From an uncultured Acidimicrobiales bacterium (GTDB taxonomy: Bacteria; Actinomycetota; Acidimicrobiia; Acidimicrobiales; SZUA-35), in contig CALLGK010000174.1 of the NCBI GenBank assembly GCA_938009905.1, forward strand, positions 1-35,484: 35,484 nt of DNA, given 5' to 3'. Shown here piece after piece: positions 14,035 to 21,501 of the stretch. The first letter of the stretch is position 1. Every line of letters begins with the position of its first letter. A program made the translations under genes and the position numbers. The notes beneath the pieces were generated by a model. The model saw only the letters and a program-made list of their open reading frames with translations. It had not been told where the DNA came from and searched no databases.

Positions 14035-15084
14035 ATGGATCTTCACCGCCCAGCCGCTGCACCAGCCGACTCGGTTCGACATATGCCGAAGGTGGACCTC
14101 CACTGCCAACTCGAGGGCACGGCTCACCGAGCGACACGGGCCAAGCTCGCTCTGGCTCACGGCGGCGAGGCTGGGGTCGACGTCGATGAGCTATCCGGCC
14201 GGGCGTCGGCCACGGCCTTCGTGGGAGCGTTCGACCAGTTCAGCTCCCTGCTCCAGACCCCGGCCGACTTCGAGCTGCTCGTCTATGAGGCGACTCGCGA
14301 CGCTGTGGCAGCTGGCATCACGTATCGGGAGATGTTGTTCTCACCCGGATACCACCTGCAGCGTGGGGTCGCCTTCGCAGACCTCTGGGACGGGCTTAGT
14401 GCCGGCATCGACGCCGGCGAGGCCGACTTCGGAGTCACCACTCGACTCATCCTCGACATCGACGCAACGAGAAGCGTGCCGCTCGTTCTCGCCTTGCTGC
14501 AGTTGATTCGCAACACCGACCGCCAGACGCTCGCTGGAATCGGTGGTGAAGCAAGTGGCTTCGTCGAAGAAGACGGCGCTCTTCGTCGAGTCGTGGACGA
14601 CGCAAACGCCATCGGCCTCAACACCTGTTTCCATGCCGGGTACGACGCCGCGCCGGCTCAGATCGCATCGCTCGTGGACGCTGGCGTCGATCGAATCGGT
14701 CACGGGGCGCGGCTCCTCGAGAGCCGTGAAGTCGCCGTCCGAGTGATCGAACGAGATATTCCGGTCGTCAGTTGCCCATCATCCGACGTCGCAATGGGTG
14801 TCGTCGGCGAGTTGTCGGCGCATCCCTTCCGAGAACAACTTCGGCGGGGGGTTCATGTGACGCTCAGCAGCGACTGTCCGGCGTTGTCGGGGCTCGATCT
14901 CGCTGACGAATATGCTCTCGTCGGCGAGACACTTGGCAAAATCGATGCCTCGGTCGACGATGTGATCGTGGCGGGCATCGATGCAGCGTGGCTCGACGAC
15001 AGTCAGAAGCGATCCATGCGAGAAGAGCTTGCCTCGTTCAGGCGTCGCGAATCGATGGACGCAACAGCAAAAGCGGGATCGTGA
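14035..15084 (+). CDS. Adenosine-deaminase-like protein with altered active site
   Basis: 349 residues, the usual length and fold order of the adenosine/AMP deaminase family. The opening MPKVDLHCQLEGTA corresponds to the zinc HxH motif, but here reads His23-Cys24-Gln25, so the second metal-ligand His is Gln. The HAGE motif reads HAGY (His200, Tyr203), replacing the proton-donor Glu. IGHGARL keeps the catalytic His223. The usual DD pair reads SSDCPA: Asp280 kept, the second Asp replaced by Cys281. Thus one zinc His, the catalytic Glu and one Asp are changed together. Either this is a catalytically dead relative, or an amidohydrolase with other chemistry. It is not a frameshift: each substitution lies in an intact motif. 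It overlaps the MFS gene on the opposite strand by 47 bases at its 3' end. Confidence 0.85.
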   Translation: MDLHRPAAAPADSVRHMPKVDLHCQLEGTAHRATRAKLALAHGGEAGVDVDELSGRASATAFVGAFDQFSSLLQTPADFELLVYEATRDAVAAGITYREMLFSPGYHLQRGVAFADLWDGLSAGIDAGEADFGVTTRLILDIDATRSVPLVLALLQLIRNTDRQTLAGIGGEASGFVEEDGALRRVVDDANAIGLNTCFHAGYDAAPAQIASLVDAGVDRIGHGARLLESREVAVRVIERDIPVVSCPSSDVAMGVVGELSAHPFREQLRRGVHVTLSSDCPALSGLDLADEYALVGETLGKIDASVDDVIVAGIDAAWLDDSQKRSMREELASFRRRESMDATAKAGS

Positions 15085-16300
15085 TGGCCATGGTGACGAG
15101 GCCAACTGCACGCATCGTCCACACCGGGCCGAGGGCGGGAGCCAAGACGGTTTGGGTCAAGGCGCCAAACGGGAGCCCACCGGAAAAGCCGAGCGTCATG
15201 ATGCCCATCACTCGACCCATCATGGCGTCTTCGGTGCGCTGCTGGAGCAGGGTGCGGTGTGACGCAATGGCGATGCCGGCGTTGATGCCCCAGGCCACCA
15301 TCACGGCAACGGCGACCCAGTAGTTCGGGGCAAGGCTCAGAAGGAACTGACCCATACCAAGGCCGATGCCGATGAAGAGACCAACGTTGAGGCCGTGTCG
15401 CATGTCGGCTCGCCGAGCCACCGCGGCAGAGCTCGCGAGCATGCCAAGGCCAAAGGAACCAAGCAGTAGACCTGCTGCCTGGGAACCCCGCCCAAACTCT
15501 TGCTCGACGACGCGCGGCATGGTGATCTGCATCACGCTGAACGAGGAGCCAAGCACCAGCGTTGCGATGAGCAGCGTGCGTCGTGGCTCTGAGCCCAGCC
15601 CGTAGCGGAGACCTTCTGCCACCTCGGACCGCAACCTCCTTGCTGGCCCTGCCCGTTGTTCATCTGGAGGAATGGTGACGCCCCAGAGCAGGGCGATCGC
15701 CACCAAAAGGGCGATGGTGAGCAAGGCGAACCCGCCGGCGTTGCCGAACACGCGGATGGCGACGCCGGCAAAGCCCAGGCCGAGAAACTGGGCAGCCTGG
15801 CCGCCTCCGTTTTGCAGCGCCGATGCGCTCTGAAGTCGCTCCCGTGGCACGAGCTTGGGCACGATGGCGTTGAGATTGGGTTGCATCATCACGAGCGCCG
15901 TACCCAAGAGCGCTGCCGCGACACCCGCATTGCGAGGCGTCGCTGCGTCTGCGGCTACAACGGCCGTCCAACCGGCCATGATCACAGCAGACACCGCAAC
16001 CCAAATCAGGGTGAAGGTGCGGCGATTGAACCGGTCGGACCAGGCCCCGGCTGGTAAGGCAAGCAGTAAGGCCGGAAGCCCAAGCGCCACACCGATCAAG
16101 CCTTCTGCCGATGGCCACTCGGTGAGGGTGACGATGAGCCACACGAACGTGAACCGCAGGGTTCCGTTGGCCCCGAACACAAGAATCTGGGCAATCCAGT
16201 AGCGGCGGAAGTTCTTGTCGGCGAGCACCTCCCCGGCAGGTGAGCGAGTCGGGGTGTCTGCAGCCGTCACGCCCGCATCCTCGCACTCAGGCTCGGGCAA
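15038..16300 (-). CDS. Major facilitator superfamily exporter (EntS-like group)
   Basis: 420 residues with about 12 hydrophobic segments, beginning after a 27-residue cytoplasmic stretch. Family signatures include the cytoplasmic loop 2-3 element AGAWSDRFNRRTF (about 85-97), a central cytoplasmic loop (PPDEQRAGPARRLRSEVAEGLRYG) and the second-half loop RRADMRHGLN. The ERLQSASALQNGGGQAAQFLG run in TM5 and the RTLLQQRTEDAMMGRVMG segment are typical of the MFS_3/EntS-like exporters. Substrate is likely a drug, siderophore or lipid-like compound. Its 3' end overlaps the deaminase-like gene, so the two are convergent; no other clue links them. Confidence 0.88.
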   Translation of the reverse strand: MPEPECEDAGVTAADTPTRSPAGEVLADKNFRRYWIAQILVFGANGTLRFTFVWLIVTLTEWPSAEGLIGVALGLPALLLALPAGAWSDRFNRRTFTLIWVAVSAVIMAGWTAVVAADAATPRNAGVAAALLGTALVMMQPNLNAIVPKLVPRERLQSASALQNGGGQAAQFLGLGFAGVAIRVFGNAGGFALLTIALLVAIALLWGVTIPPDEQRAGPARRLRSEVAEGLRYGLGSEPRRTLLIATLVLGSSFSVMQITMPRVVEQEFGRGSQAAGLLLGSFGLGMLASSAAVARRADMRHGLNVGLFIGIGLGMGQFLLSLAPNYWVAVAVMVAWGINAGIAIASHRTLLQQRTEDAMMGRVMGIMTLGFSGGLPFGALTQTVLAPALGPVWTMRAVGLVTMAITIPLLLLRPSIRDA

Positions 16301-16355
16301 CCCAACCTCGATTCGCCCATCTTGGCGCCACGCTTCGCACCGTTAGGCTTCCGGA

Positions 16356-16754
16356 ATGCGGCTTGATGCATTCGGATTCGTCGTCAACGACATGGAGAAG
16401 ACCTTGGCCTTCTACCGGGCGTTGGGCCTTGAGTTCGGCGAGCCAGAAGGCGAAGGCCACATCGAGGCGGTCATCGACGGCGGTATTCGCCTGATGTTCG
16501 ACACGGCCGAGGTCGTGCAGAGCTTCTCCGACTGGCAGCCGCCAACGGGCGGAGGTCGCCGAATGGCGCTGGCCTTCCTGTGCGACTCGCCAGCCGAGGT
16601 CGACGAGCGGTACGCCGCGTTGACGGCCGCTGGTAGCCACGGTGCGGTCGAACCCTTCGACGCGTTTTGGGGTCAGCGATACGCCACCGTGCACGACCCA
16701 GACGGCAATCCTGTCGACCTCTTCGCTCGTCTCGACGCAGAACAAGCCGACTGA
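16356..16754 (+). CDS. VOC/glyoxalase-fold protein
   Basis: 132 residues with the two beta-alpha-beta-beta-beta modules of the VOC superfamily: MRLDAFGFVVNDMEKTLAFYRALGLEFG, then the second module starting MALAFLCDSPAEVDERYAALT and ending ATVHDPDGNPVDLFA, the most diagnostic string (conserved DPDGN). The superfamily includes glyoxalase I, dioxygenases and resistance proteins. Candidate ligands are not all clear: Glu37-type and late Asp-Pro-Asp-Gly are seen, but the full metal set is not. It lies three bases ahead of engB on the same strand, so both may be co-transcribed. Substrate unknown. Confidence 0.88.
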   Translation: MRLDAFGFVVNDMEKTLAFYRALGLEFGEPEGEGHIEAVIDGGIRLMFDTAEVVQSFSDWQPPTGGGRRMALAFLCDSPAEVDERYAALTAAGSHGAVEPFDAFWGQRYATVHDPDGNPVDLFARLDAEQAD

Positions 16755-16757
16755 ACG

Positions 16758-17363
16758 ATGGCGCCTCTTCCCGTCGAGTTCGTCCAATCCGCGTCCAAGC
16801 ACAGCCAACTGCCCGACTCCCGGGCCGAGATCACCGTTGTTGGGCGGTCAAACGTCGGCAAGTCATCGCTACTCAACGCCCTTGCTCATCGCAAGAAGCT
16901 GGCCCACGTGTCCAACACGCCGGGGCGCACACGCCTTCTCAATCTCTTTGAGATCGTCGATCCGAAAGACAAGCGCCCGGGGCTGTCAAAGACCATGGTC
17001 GACCTGCCCGGCTACGGCTTTGCCAAGGCGCCTGGCAACATGCGAGCCGAGTGGCAGGCCATGATCGAGAACTACCTGCTCGAACGCGAGAACCTGCTCA
17101 TGGTGATCGTGCTGGTAGACGGTGTCGTCGGCCCCACGAAACTCGACGTGCAGATGCTCGATTGGCTTCGGGCCAACGGACTTCCGCACTCGGTCGTCGC
17201 AACCAAGCACGACAAGGTGAAGTCGTCCCAGCGAGACAAGCGCAAGAAGGCCGTCGCCGAGGGATGTGACCTCGAGCCGCGCGACGTCATCTGGGTGAGT
17301 GCCGAGAAGGGCACCGGTCTCGATCGACTCCGGGGCCTCGTCATGACCTGGCTTCAGGCCTGA
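16758..17363 (+). CDS. engB: Ribosome-biogenesis GTPase EngB (YsxC/YihA)
   Basis: 201 residues, normal for EngB, an essential GTPase of 50S subunit assembly. All G motifs are visible: G1 GRSNVGKSS (about 29-37), the G2 Thr in SNTPGRTRLLNLF, G3 DLPGYGFAK (about 82-90), G4 TKHDK (about 149-153) and G5 SAEKG. The KVKSSQRDKRKK segment after G4 is typical. It begins three bases after the VOC stop (ATG at 16758). A conserved housekeeping gene between accessory ones. Confidence 0.96.
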   Translation: MAPLPVEFVQSASKHSQLPDSRAEITVVGRSNVGKSSLLNALAHRKKLAHVSNTPGRTRLLNLFEIVDPKDKRPGLSKTMVDLPGYGFAKAPGNMRAEWQAMIENYLLERENLLMVIVLVDGVVGPTKLDVQMLDWLRANGLPHSVVATKHDKVKSSQRDKRKKAVAEGCDLEPRDVIWVSAEKGTGLDRLRGLVMTWLQA

Positions 17364-17422
17364 AACAGACACGCAACCGAATGGGGCGTCTCGTTTCGCA
17401 CGGGGCATGACATAGTTGGGCC

Positions 17423-18220
17423 ATGGCCACATCGCCCGGTCCCTCCATCTGCATCTTCGGCCTAGGAGAAGCAGGTGCACTGATTGCTGCAGACCTTGTC
17501 GCGGCCGGCGCCACGGTTGCCGCCTTTGACCCAGCGGGGATCGAGGCTCCGGAGGGCGTGCAACTCCACGATTCGGCCACCGAGGCCGTTGTGGGGGCCG
17601 AGTTGATCATGTCGGTCACAACTCCAGCCCGGGCGCCAGCAGCGTTGTCGCAAGCGCTTGAGGCGATCGGCGACGATGCGATCTACGCCGATCTCTCGAC
17701 CGGCTCGCCAAACATGAAACGAGGGCTTGCCCTCACCGCAGATCGGGCTGACATTCCCTTCGCAGACGTTGCGCTGCTGTCGAGCATTCCCGGCGTCGGT
17801 CTTCGGGCCCGCGCCCTCGCATCCGGTTCTGGAGGAGAACGCTATGCCGAGCTGCTCAAGCCACTCGGTGCCGACGTGAGTTTCTGCGGCGAGGAAGCGG
17901 GCAAGGCTGCCAGTCGGAAGTACCTGCGAGCGATCATGCTGCGGGGCGTCGGCGCGATTGCGGTGGAGGCGCTGCAATCAGGGCACTCAGCTGATGATGT
18001 TGAATGGCTTTGGTCAAACATGACGGAAGAGATCAGTGCTGGCGACAACTGGCTCGAAGAGTCGGTGACCCGACTCGGGCCATTCGCTCAGCGCAGACGT
18101 CGAGAGCTCGACAGCTGCTTGCTCTACCTGAACGACCTCGGGGTCGACCCGATCATGACCCGGTCGACGATTGAGATGCTTCGTCGGATCGAAGCGAACG
18201 GTCTGCCAACCATTCCGTAA
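17423..18220 (+). CDS. NAD(P)-binding dehydrogenase with DUF1932-type C-terminus
   Basis: 265 residues. The N-terminal Rossmann domain reads ICIFGLGEAGALIAADLVAAG (about 9-29), with FDPA after beta2; next come IMSVTTPARAPAALS and IYADLSTGSPNMKRGLA as in the 3-hydroxyisobutyrate/6-phosphogluconate dehydrogenase superfamily. The C-terminal helical domain (EEAGKAASRKYLRAIMLRGV, about 155-174, with a Lys in the position of the catalytic Lys) resembles the DUF1932 C-terminal domain of putative phosphogluconate-like dehydrogenases. A 2-hydroxy or beta-hydroxy acid is the expected substrate; identity unknown. The 3' end overlaps the convergent CobW gene by 68 bases. Confidence 0.85.
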   Translation: MATSPGPSICIFGLGEAGALIAADLVAAGATVAAFDPAGIEAPEGVQLHDSATEAVVGAELIMSVTTPARAPAALSQALEAIGDDAIYADLSTGSPNMKRGLALTADRADIPFADVALLSSIPGVGLRARALASGSGGERYAELLKPLGADVSFCGEEAGKAASRKYLRAIMLRGVGAIAVEALQSGHSADDVEWLWSNMTEEISAGDNWLEESVTRLGPFAQRRRRELDSCLLYLNDLGVDPIMTRSTIEMLRRIEANGLPTIP

Positions 18221-19115
18221 CTGCGACGTCGCCTGGCGCGGCCAGCACGATGAACGCAGAGACAGCTTCTCGCGACGATGGCCGGTGAGTGACCCGCACC
18301 CGGTTGCCAACGAGGTCAATGTCGAAACTGCCTTCTGCCCTATCGAAGACCGATCCCTTGGCCCGAACGACAGACGGGGGAGCCGACTCGAGCCAGGTCT
18401 GCAAGCCTTCTTTCCCGTCGACGGGTATCGACTTGAGGGTGGCTAGCGTCGAAGCCAGCGGGTGGTGGGCTGTTCCGTCGTCTGGTTCGGTGGCGTCGAA
18501 CTCAGTCAGCGTGGTCGTGAGACCGAGCAAGACTGCTGGGTCGAGCTGTCCTTCTGTGACCTCGACGATTGGCCCGTCGGTCAGCGTCGCAAGGGTTGAT
18601 CGTGTGGTGGCCAGCGTTGCTTCGCTGGCTAGATCTGTCTTGGTGAGCAGCACGAGGTCGCCCCGCTCAACCTGACGACGGATCGATGGTCCGATGCGCT
18701 TGTCGGTGAGCTGCGTTGGCAGGGCGTCGGCATCGACGGCCACGGCAACTCCGGCCAGCTGAAAACCAGGCAGGTAGGCGTATTGGGCCACGCTCATCGG
18801 ATCGGCAACACCACTCGGTTCGATCACGAGATGATCTGGCGGCTCAGGCCAGGCCGCTATGGCGTCGAGCGTCTCGACGAAGCCATCGATCAGCGAACAA
18901 CAGACGCACCCGTTGGCCAGTTCGATGATGTCGTCGGTTTGCCGAGCGATTCGGCTGGCGTCGATGTTGACGTCGCCAAAGTCGTTGACCAGCACAGCGA
19001 TTCGCAGCTGGTGCTCCTCGGCGAATGAGTGCGCAAGGAGCTCACTAATGATGGTGGTCTTGCCTGCGCCCAGGTAACCACCAACCACCGTGACCGGAAT
19101 ACCGCGGCCGCTCAC
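18153..19115 (-). CDS. CobW/COG0523-family GTPase, putative metallochaperone
   Basis: 320 residues from the GTG at 19115, which lies 13 bases after the preceding stop codon; the frame is open further upstream, but that segment is antisense-like Arg/Ser-rich sequence. P-loop VGGYLGAGKTT (11-21), switch region VLVNDFGDVNID, the metal-binding NGCVCCSL (Cys70, Cys72, Cys73: the diagnostic CxCC), Walker B/GTP segment HLVIEPSGVADP, and base-specifying LLTKTD. A C-terminal domain of about 90 residues follows (RAKGSVFDRAEGSFDIDLVGN). COG0523 GTPases load Zn, Co or Fe into client enzymes. Sitting directly behind a metal-dependent amidohydrolase in the same operon suggests that enzyme, or the pathway, is its client. 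No Zur-like site was seen. Confidence 0.92.
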   Translation of the reverse strand: MSGRGIPVTVVGGYLGAGKTTIISELLAHSFAEEHQLRIAVLVNDFGDVNIDASRIARQTDDIIELANGCVCCSLIDGFVETLDAIAAWPEPPDHLVIEPSGVADPMSVAQYAYLPGFQLAGVAVAVDADALPTQLTDKRIGPSIRRQVERGDLVLLTKTDLASEATLATTRSTLATLTDGPIVEVTEGQLDPAVLLGLTTTLTEFDATEPDDGTAHHPLASTLATLKSIPVDGKEGLQTWLESAPPSVVRAKGSVFDRAEGSFDIDLVGNRVRVTHRPSSREAVSAFIVLAAPGDVAVTEWLADRSLRSDEASQSSTGS

Positions 19116-19128
19116 TGGATGCAGTGCC

Positions 19129-20760
19129 TCATGAACCTTTGTGGATCCGGCCAGACAGCACGGTGCCCCACACCCCGATGTCGCGAATGGCCTCCGGCGC
19201 AACCGCGAGTGGGTCATCGTCGAGGATGGCAAAGTCGACCTTCTTGCCTGGCTCGATTGAGCCGATCTCGTTGTCGAGTTTGAGCTGGCGCGCCGCTCCA
19301 AGCGTCGCTGCTTCAAGCGCCTCGGCCGGGGTGATTCGCTCGTTCGGGCCGAGCACCACGCCACTTGGAGTCAATCGGTTGACGGCGCACCACATCGTGT
19401 GAAGCGGACCCATCGGCGTGATGGGTGCATCGGAGTGGAACGACAGCAAGACACCCTCATCGAGGGCACTGCGGCAAGCGTTCATGGCCGCGGCTCGGTC
19501 TTCGCCAACGGTCATCGTGCGATGTTGGTCACCCCAGTACCAAAGGTGATTGGTGAACATGTTGGCGGCTACGCCGAGCGAGGCCATACGACGCAGCTGA
19601 TCGCGATGGGCCAGTTGGCAGTGTTGCGACGTGTGGCGGTGATCCCAGCGGGGCGTCTTGCGAAGCACCGTTTCGACTGCGTCGAGGAAGATATCGAGCG
19701 CCTCATCGCCATTCGTATGGCAGTGCACGGTGAGGCCGGCGTCATGAAAGGCTGCAAGTTGATCAGCGACCGAGTCGGGTGGCAGGAGCCACAGACCGTT
19801 CTCGACGCCCGCTTGGGGCAGGTACCCGGGGGAGCGAAGCCGAGCGGTGTAGCCCTGGATCGATCCGTCGAGCATGAGCTTGACGACGCCAAAGCGAAGC
19901 CGGTCGCTCTGCTGCTCCATGCGTTCGAGCACCTGCGTGGCGAGTTCGTCGCTCGCGCCGAAGTTGCCCTGGGCCGCCATCATCACGCGAAGCGGATACT
20001 CGTCGTCAGTGGTTTCGGTTGCCCATCGATCCCAGTCTTTCGATGGCGATGTTCCGAGGTCAGTTGCTGTTGTGACACCGACGTTGCGAGCGATGCGAGC
20101 GAAGTCCCACAGGGCCTGCGGTTCGGAGAGCGTCCGCAGAATGCCGAGAAAGCCCGACCGGGCAAGCGCCATGGCAGCAGGTTCTTGAAGCTCGCCGTTG
20201 GGGAAGCCGTCTGGCCCCTTCGGAATGCCCTCGGCCGGATGGTCGGCCCCGATGTCGTGTGCCTCGAGCATGGCGGTGTTAACCGTGGCCAAGTGTCCGC
20301 TGGCATGAAACACAAAGATCGGACGCTGCTCAGACACGGTGTCGAGATGATGCCGGTTGAGCCGCTCACCCTGCAGGTAGATCGGGTCAAGACCCCATGC
20401 GAGTAGTGGTTGCGAAGGGTCATCGAGCTGCGCTTCGGCCTCTCTAAGGCGGTCGAGGGTTGCGTCGAGGTCTTCACAGCCCTCCCACCGAGTGCCGTCT
20501 GGCGCGCTACGGGGATAGAAACCGACATAGGGCGAACTCCAGATGCCGCCCGCCATGCCGTGCGTGTGGGCTTCGACAAACCCGGGAATGATCACCTTGT
20601 CGGCGAAGCGGTCATCGACGGTTGCGTCTCCCCACTGCTGGAGCGACGCAACGGATCCGACGGCGACGATGAGGTCGTCATCGACGAGCACTGCCTCGGC
20701 GGTTGGATTGGCCGCCCACATCGTTCGAATGGTCTTGGCCGTGTAGATCGTTCTGGTCAC
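19129..20760 (-). CDS. YtcJ-like metal-dependent amidohydrolase
   Basis: 543 residues from the GTG at 20760, preferred because it overlaps the preceding gene's stop as GTGA; an upstream ATG at 20778 would add six residues. Amidohydrolase-3 features: the metal-binding VEAHTHG (about 63-68) at the first strand, the probable carboxylated-lysine region FGVVKLMLDGSIQGY, HCHTNGDEALD, SQHCQLAH, and the final SFHSDAPIT Asp. After the barrel, EIGSIEPGKKVDFAILDDDP is the typical small beta-sandwich end. Known relatives hydrolyse N-substituted formamides, but these YtcJ-like proteins are functionally diverse. It is the middle gene of GATase, amidohydrolase, CobW. Confidence 0.92.
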   Translation of the reverse strand: MTRTIYTAKTIRTMWAANPTAEAVLVDDDLIVAVGSVASLQQWGDATVDDRFADKVIIPGFVEAHTHGMAGGIWSSPYVGFYPRSAPDGTRWEGCEDLDATLDRLREAEAQLDDPSQPLLAWGLDPIYLQGERLNRHHLDTVSEQRPIFVFHASGHLATVNTAMLEAHDIGADHPAEGIPKGPDGFPNGELQEPAAMALARSGFLGILRTLSEPQALWDFARIARNVGVTTATDLGTSPSKDWDRWATETTDDEYPLRVMMAAQGNFGASDELATQVLERMEQQSDRLRFGVVKLMLDGSIQGYTARLRSPGYLPQAGVENGLWLLPPDSVADQLAAFHDAGLTVHCHTNGDEALDIFLDAVETVLRKTPRWDHRHTSQHCQLAHRDQLRRMASLGVAANMFTNHLWYWGDQHRTMTVGEDRAAAMNACRSALDEGVLLSFHSDAPITPMGPLHTMWCAVNRLTPSGVVLGPNERITPAEALEAATLGAARQLKLDNEIGSIEPGKKVDFAILDDDPLAVAPEAIRDIGVWGTVLSGRIHKGS

Positions 20761-21452
20761 CGAGTCACTCCACTCCAACGCAGAAAGTTCGAAATCATGG
20801 TCTGTCCCTCAGGGTGCTCATCTGTCCAGTATTCGGGATGGAACTGAGTACCAACGATTCGATCCTTGTTGTTCACCACGATTTGCACGGGAGTGATGTC
20901 GGTTGAGGCCAACACGTCGAACCCGGCTGGGGGATCGGGAACGTGGAGCGAATGGGCATGGCGAAACACGGGCTGGTCGCCAAGGCCGTCGAGCACTGGA
21001 TGGCGTTCGGTGACATCAACAGGGAAGACATCAACCGGCAGGTAGCCAAATTCAACGGGCCCGACCCGCCCGTCCGTCGCTTCGCCAGCGTCAGCACCGT
21101 CGTGGTCAACCTCGAGCGGCACAACGGCCGCGCCCAGTGTCTCTGCAATGAACTGGAACCCGCCGCACAGGCCAAACATGGGAAGCTCTCGCGCTCGCAC
21201 GATCTCTCGGAGGGGAGCAAGGCTGGCCTCGTCGTACATCGACGGGTCAGTTCCGTTCCCGCTGATGAAGATGGCCGTGGCGCCGATCCGTTCCAGTAGC
21301 TCGTGGCTGACGCGGTCGTAGCGCACGAGCATGCAGTGCTGATCGGCCAGGTCTTCGAGGCGGTAGGTGATCCTTGTTCTCGCCGCCAGCAGCTTCTCGC
21401 CCCACTTCGACGAGTGCGCCCGAACATGTTCGTAGTCGACGAAGACGATCAC
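20757..21452 (-). CDS. Class I glutamine amidotransferase-like protein
   Basis: 231 residues with a complete triad: nucleophile Cys96 in MFGLCGGFQ, and His205/Glu207 in VGTQFHPEYW. IGATAIFISGNGTDPSMYD (about 57-75) and GYLPVDVFPVDVTERHPVLDG are typical of stand-alone gamma-glutamyl or GATase1 proteins. It has no synthase domain and could either supply ammonia to a partner or cleave gamma-glutamyl amides as PuuD/Gln-type hydrolases do. First gene of the minus-strand operon; the GTGA overlap with the amidohydrolase indicates coupled translation. Divergent to the HelD/HelR gene, with 49 bases between start codons. Confidence 0.9.
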   Translation of the reverse strand: MIVFVDYEHVRAHSSKWGEKLLAARTRITYRLEDLADQHCMLVRYDRVSHELLERIGATAIFISGNGTDPSMYDEASLAPLREIVRARELPMFGLCGGFQFIAETLGAAVVPLEVDHDGADAGEATDGRVGPVEFGYLPVDVFPVDVTERHPVLDGLGDQPVFRHAHSLHVPDPPAGFDVLASTDITPVQIVVNNKDRIVGTQFHPEYWTDEHPEGQTMISNFLRWSGVTR

Positions 21453-21501
21453 CTCCCGAGACTACTCACGAGCGTGACCAGCTGGACCTATCCTGTCGGC
21501 C

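Noticed and set aside
18153-19364. Long upstream extension of the CobW gene (to 19364)
   Set aside because: The added 83 residues are Arg/Ser-rich and antisense-like, and overlap the amidohydrolase; the GTG at 19115 fits the operon spacing.
19399-20406. 335-codon plus-strand open frame
   Set aside because: It is antisense to the well-supported amidohydrolase gene and has no protein-family features; long antisense frames are common in GC-rich DNA.
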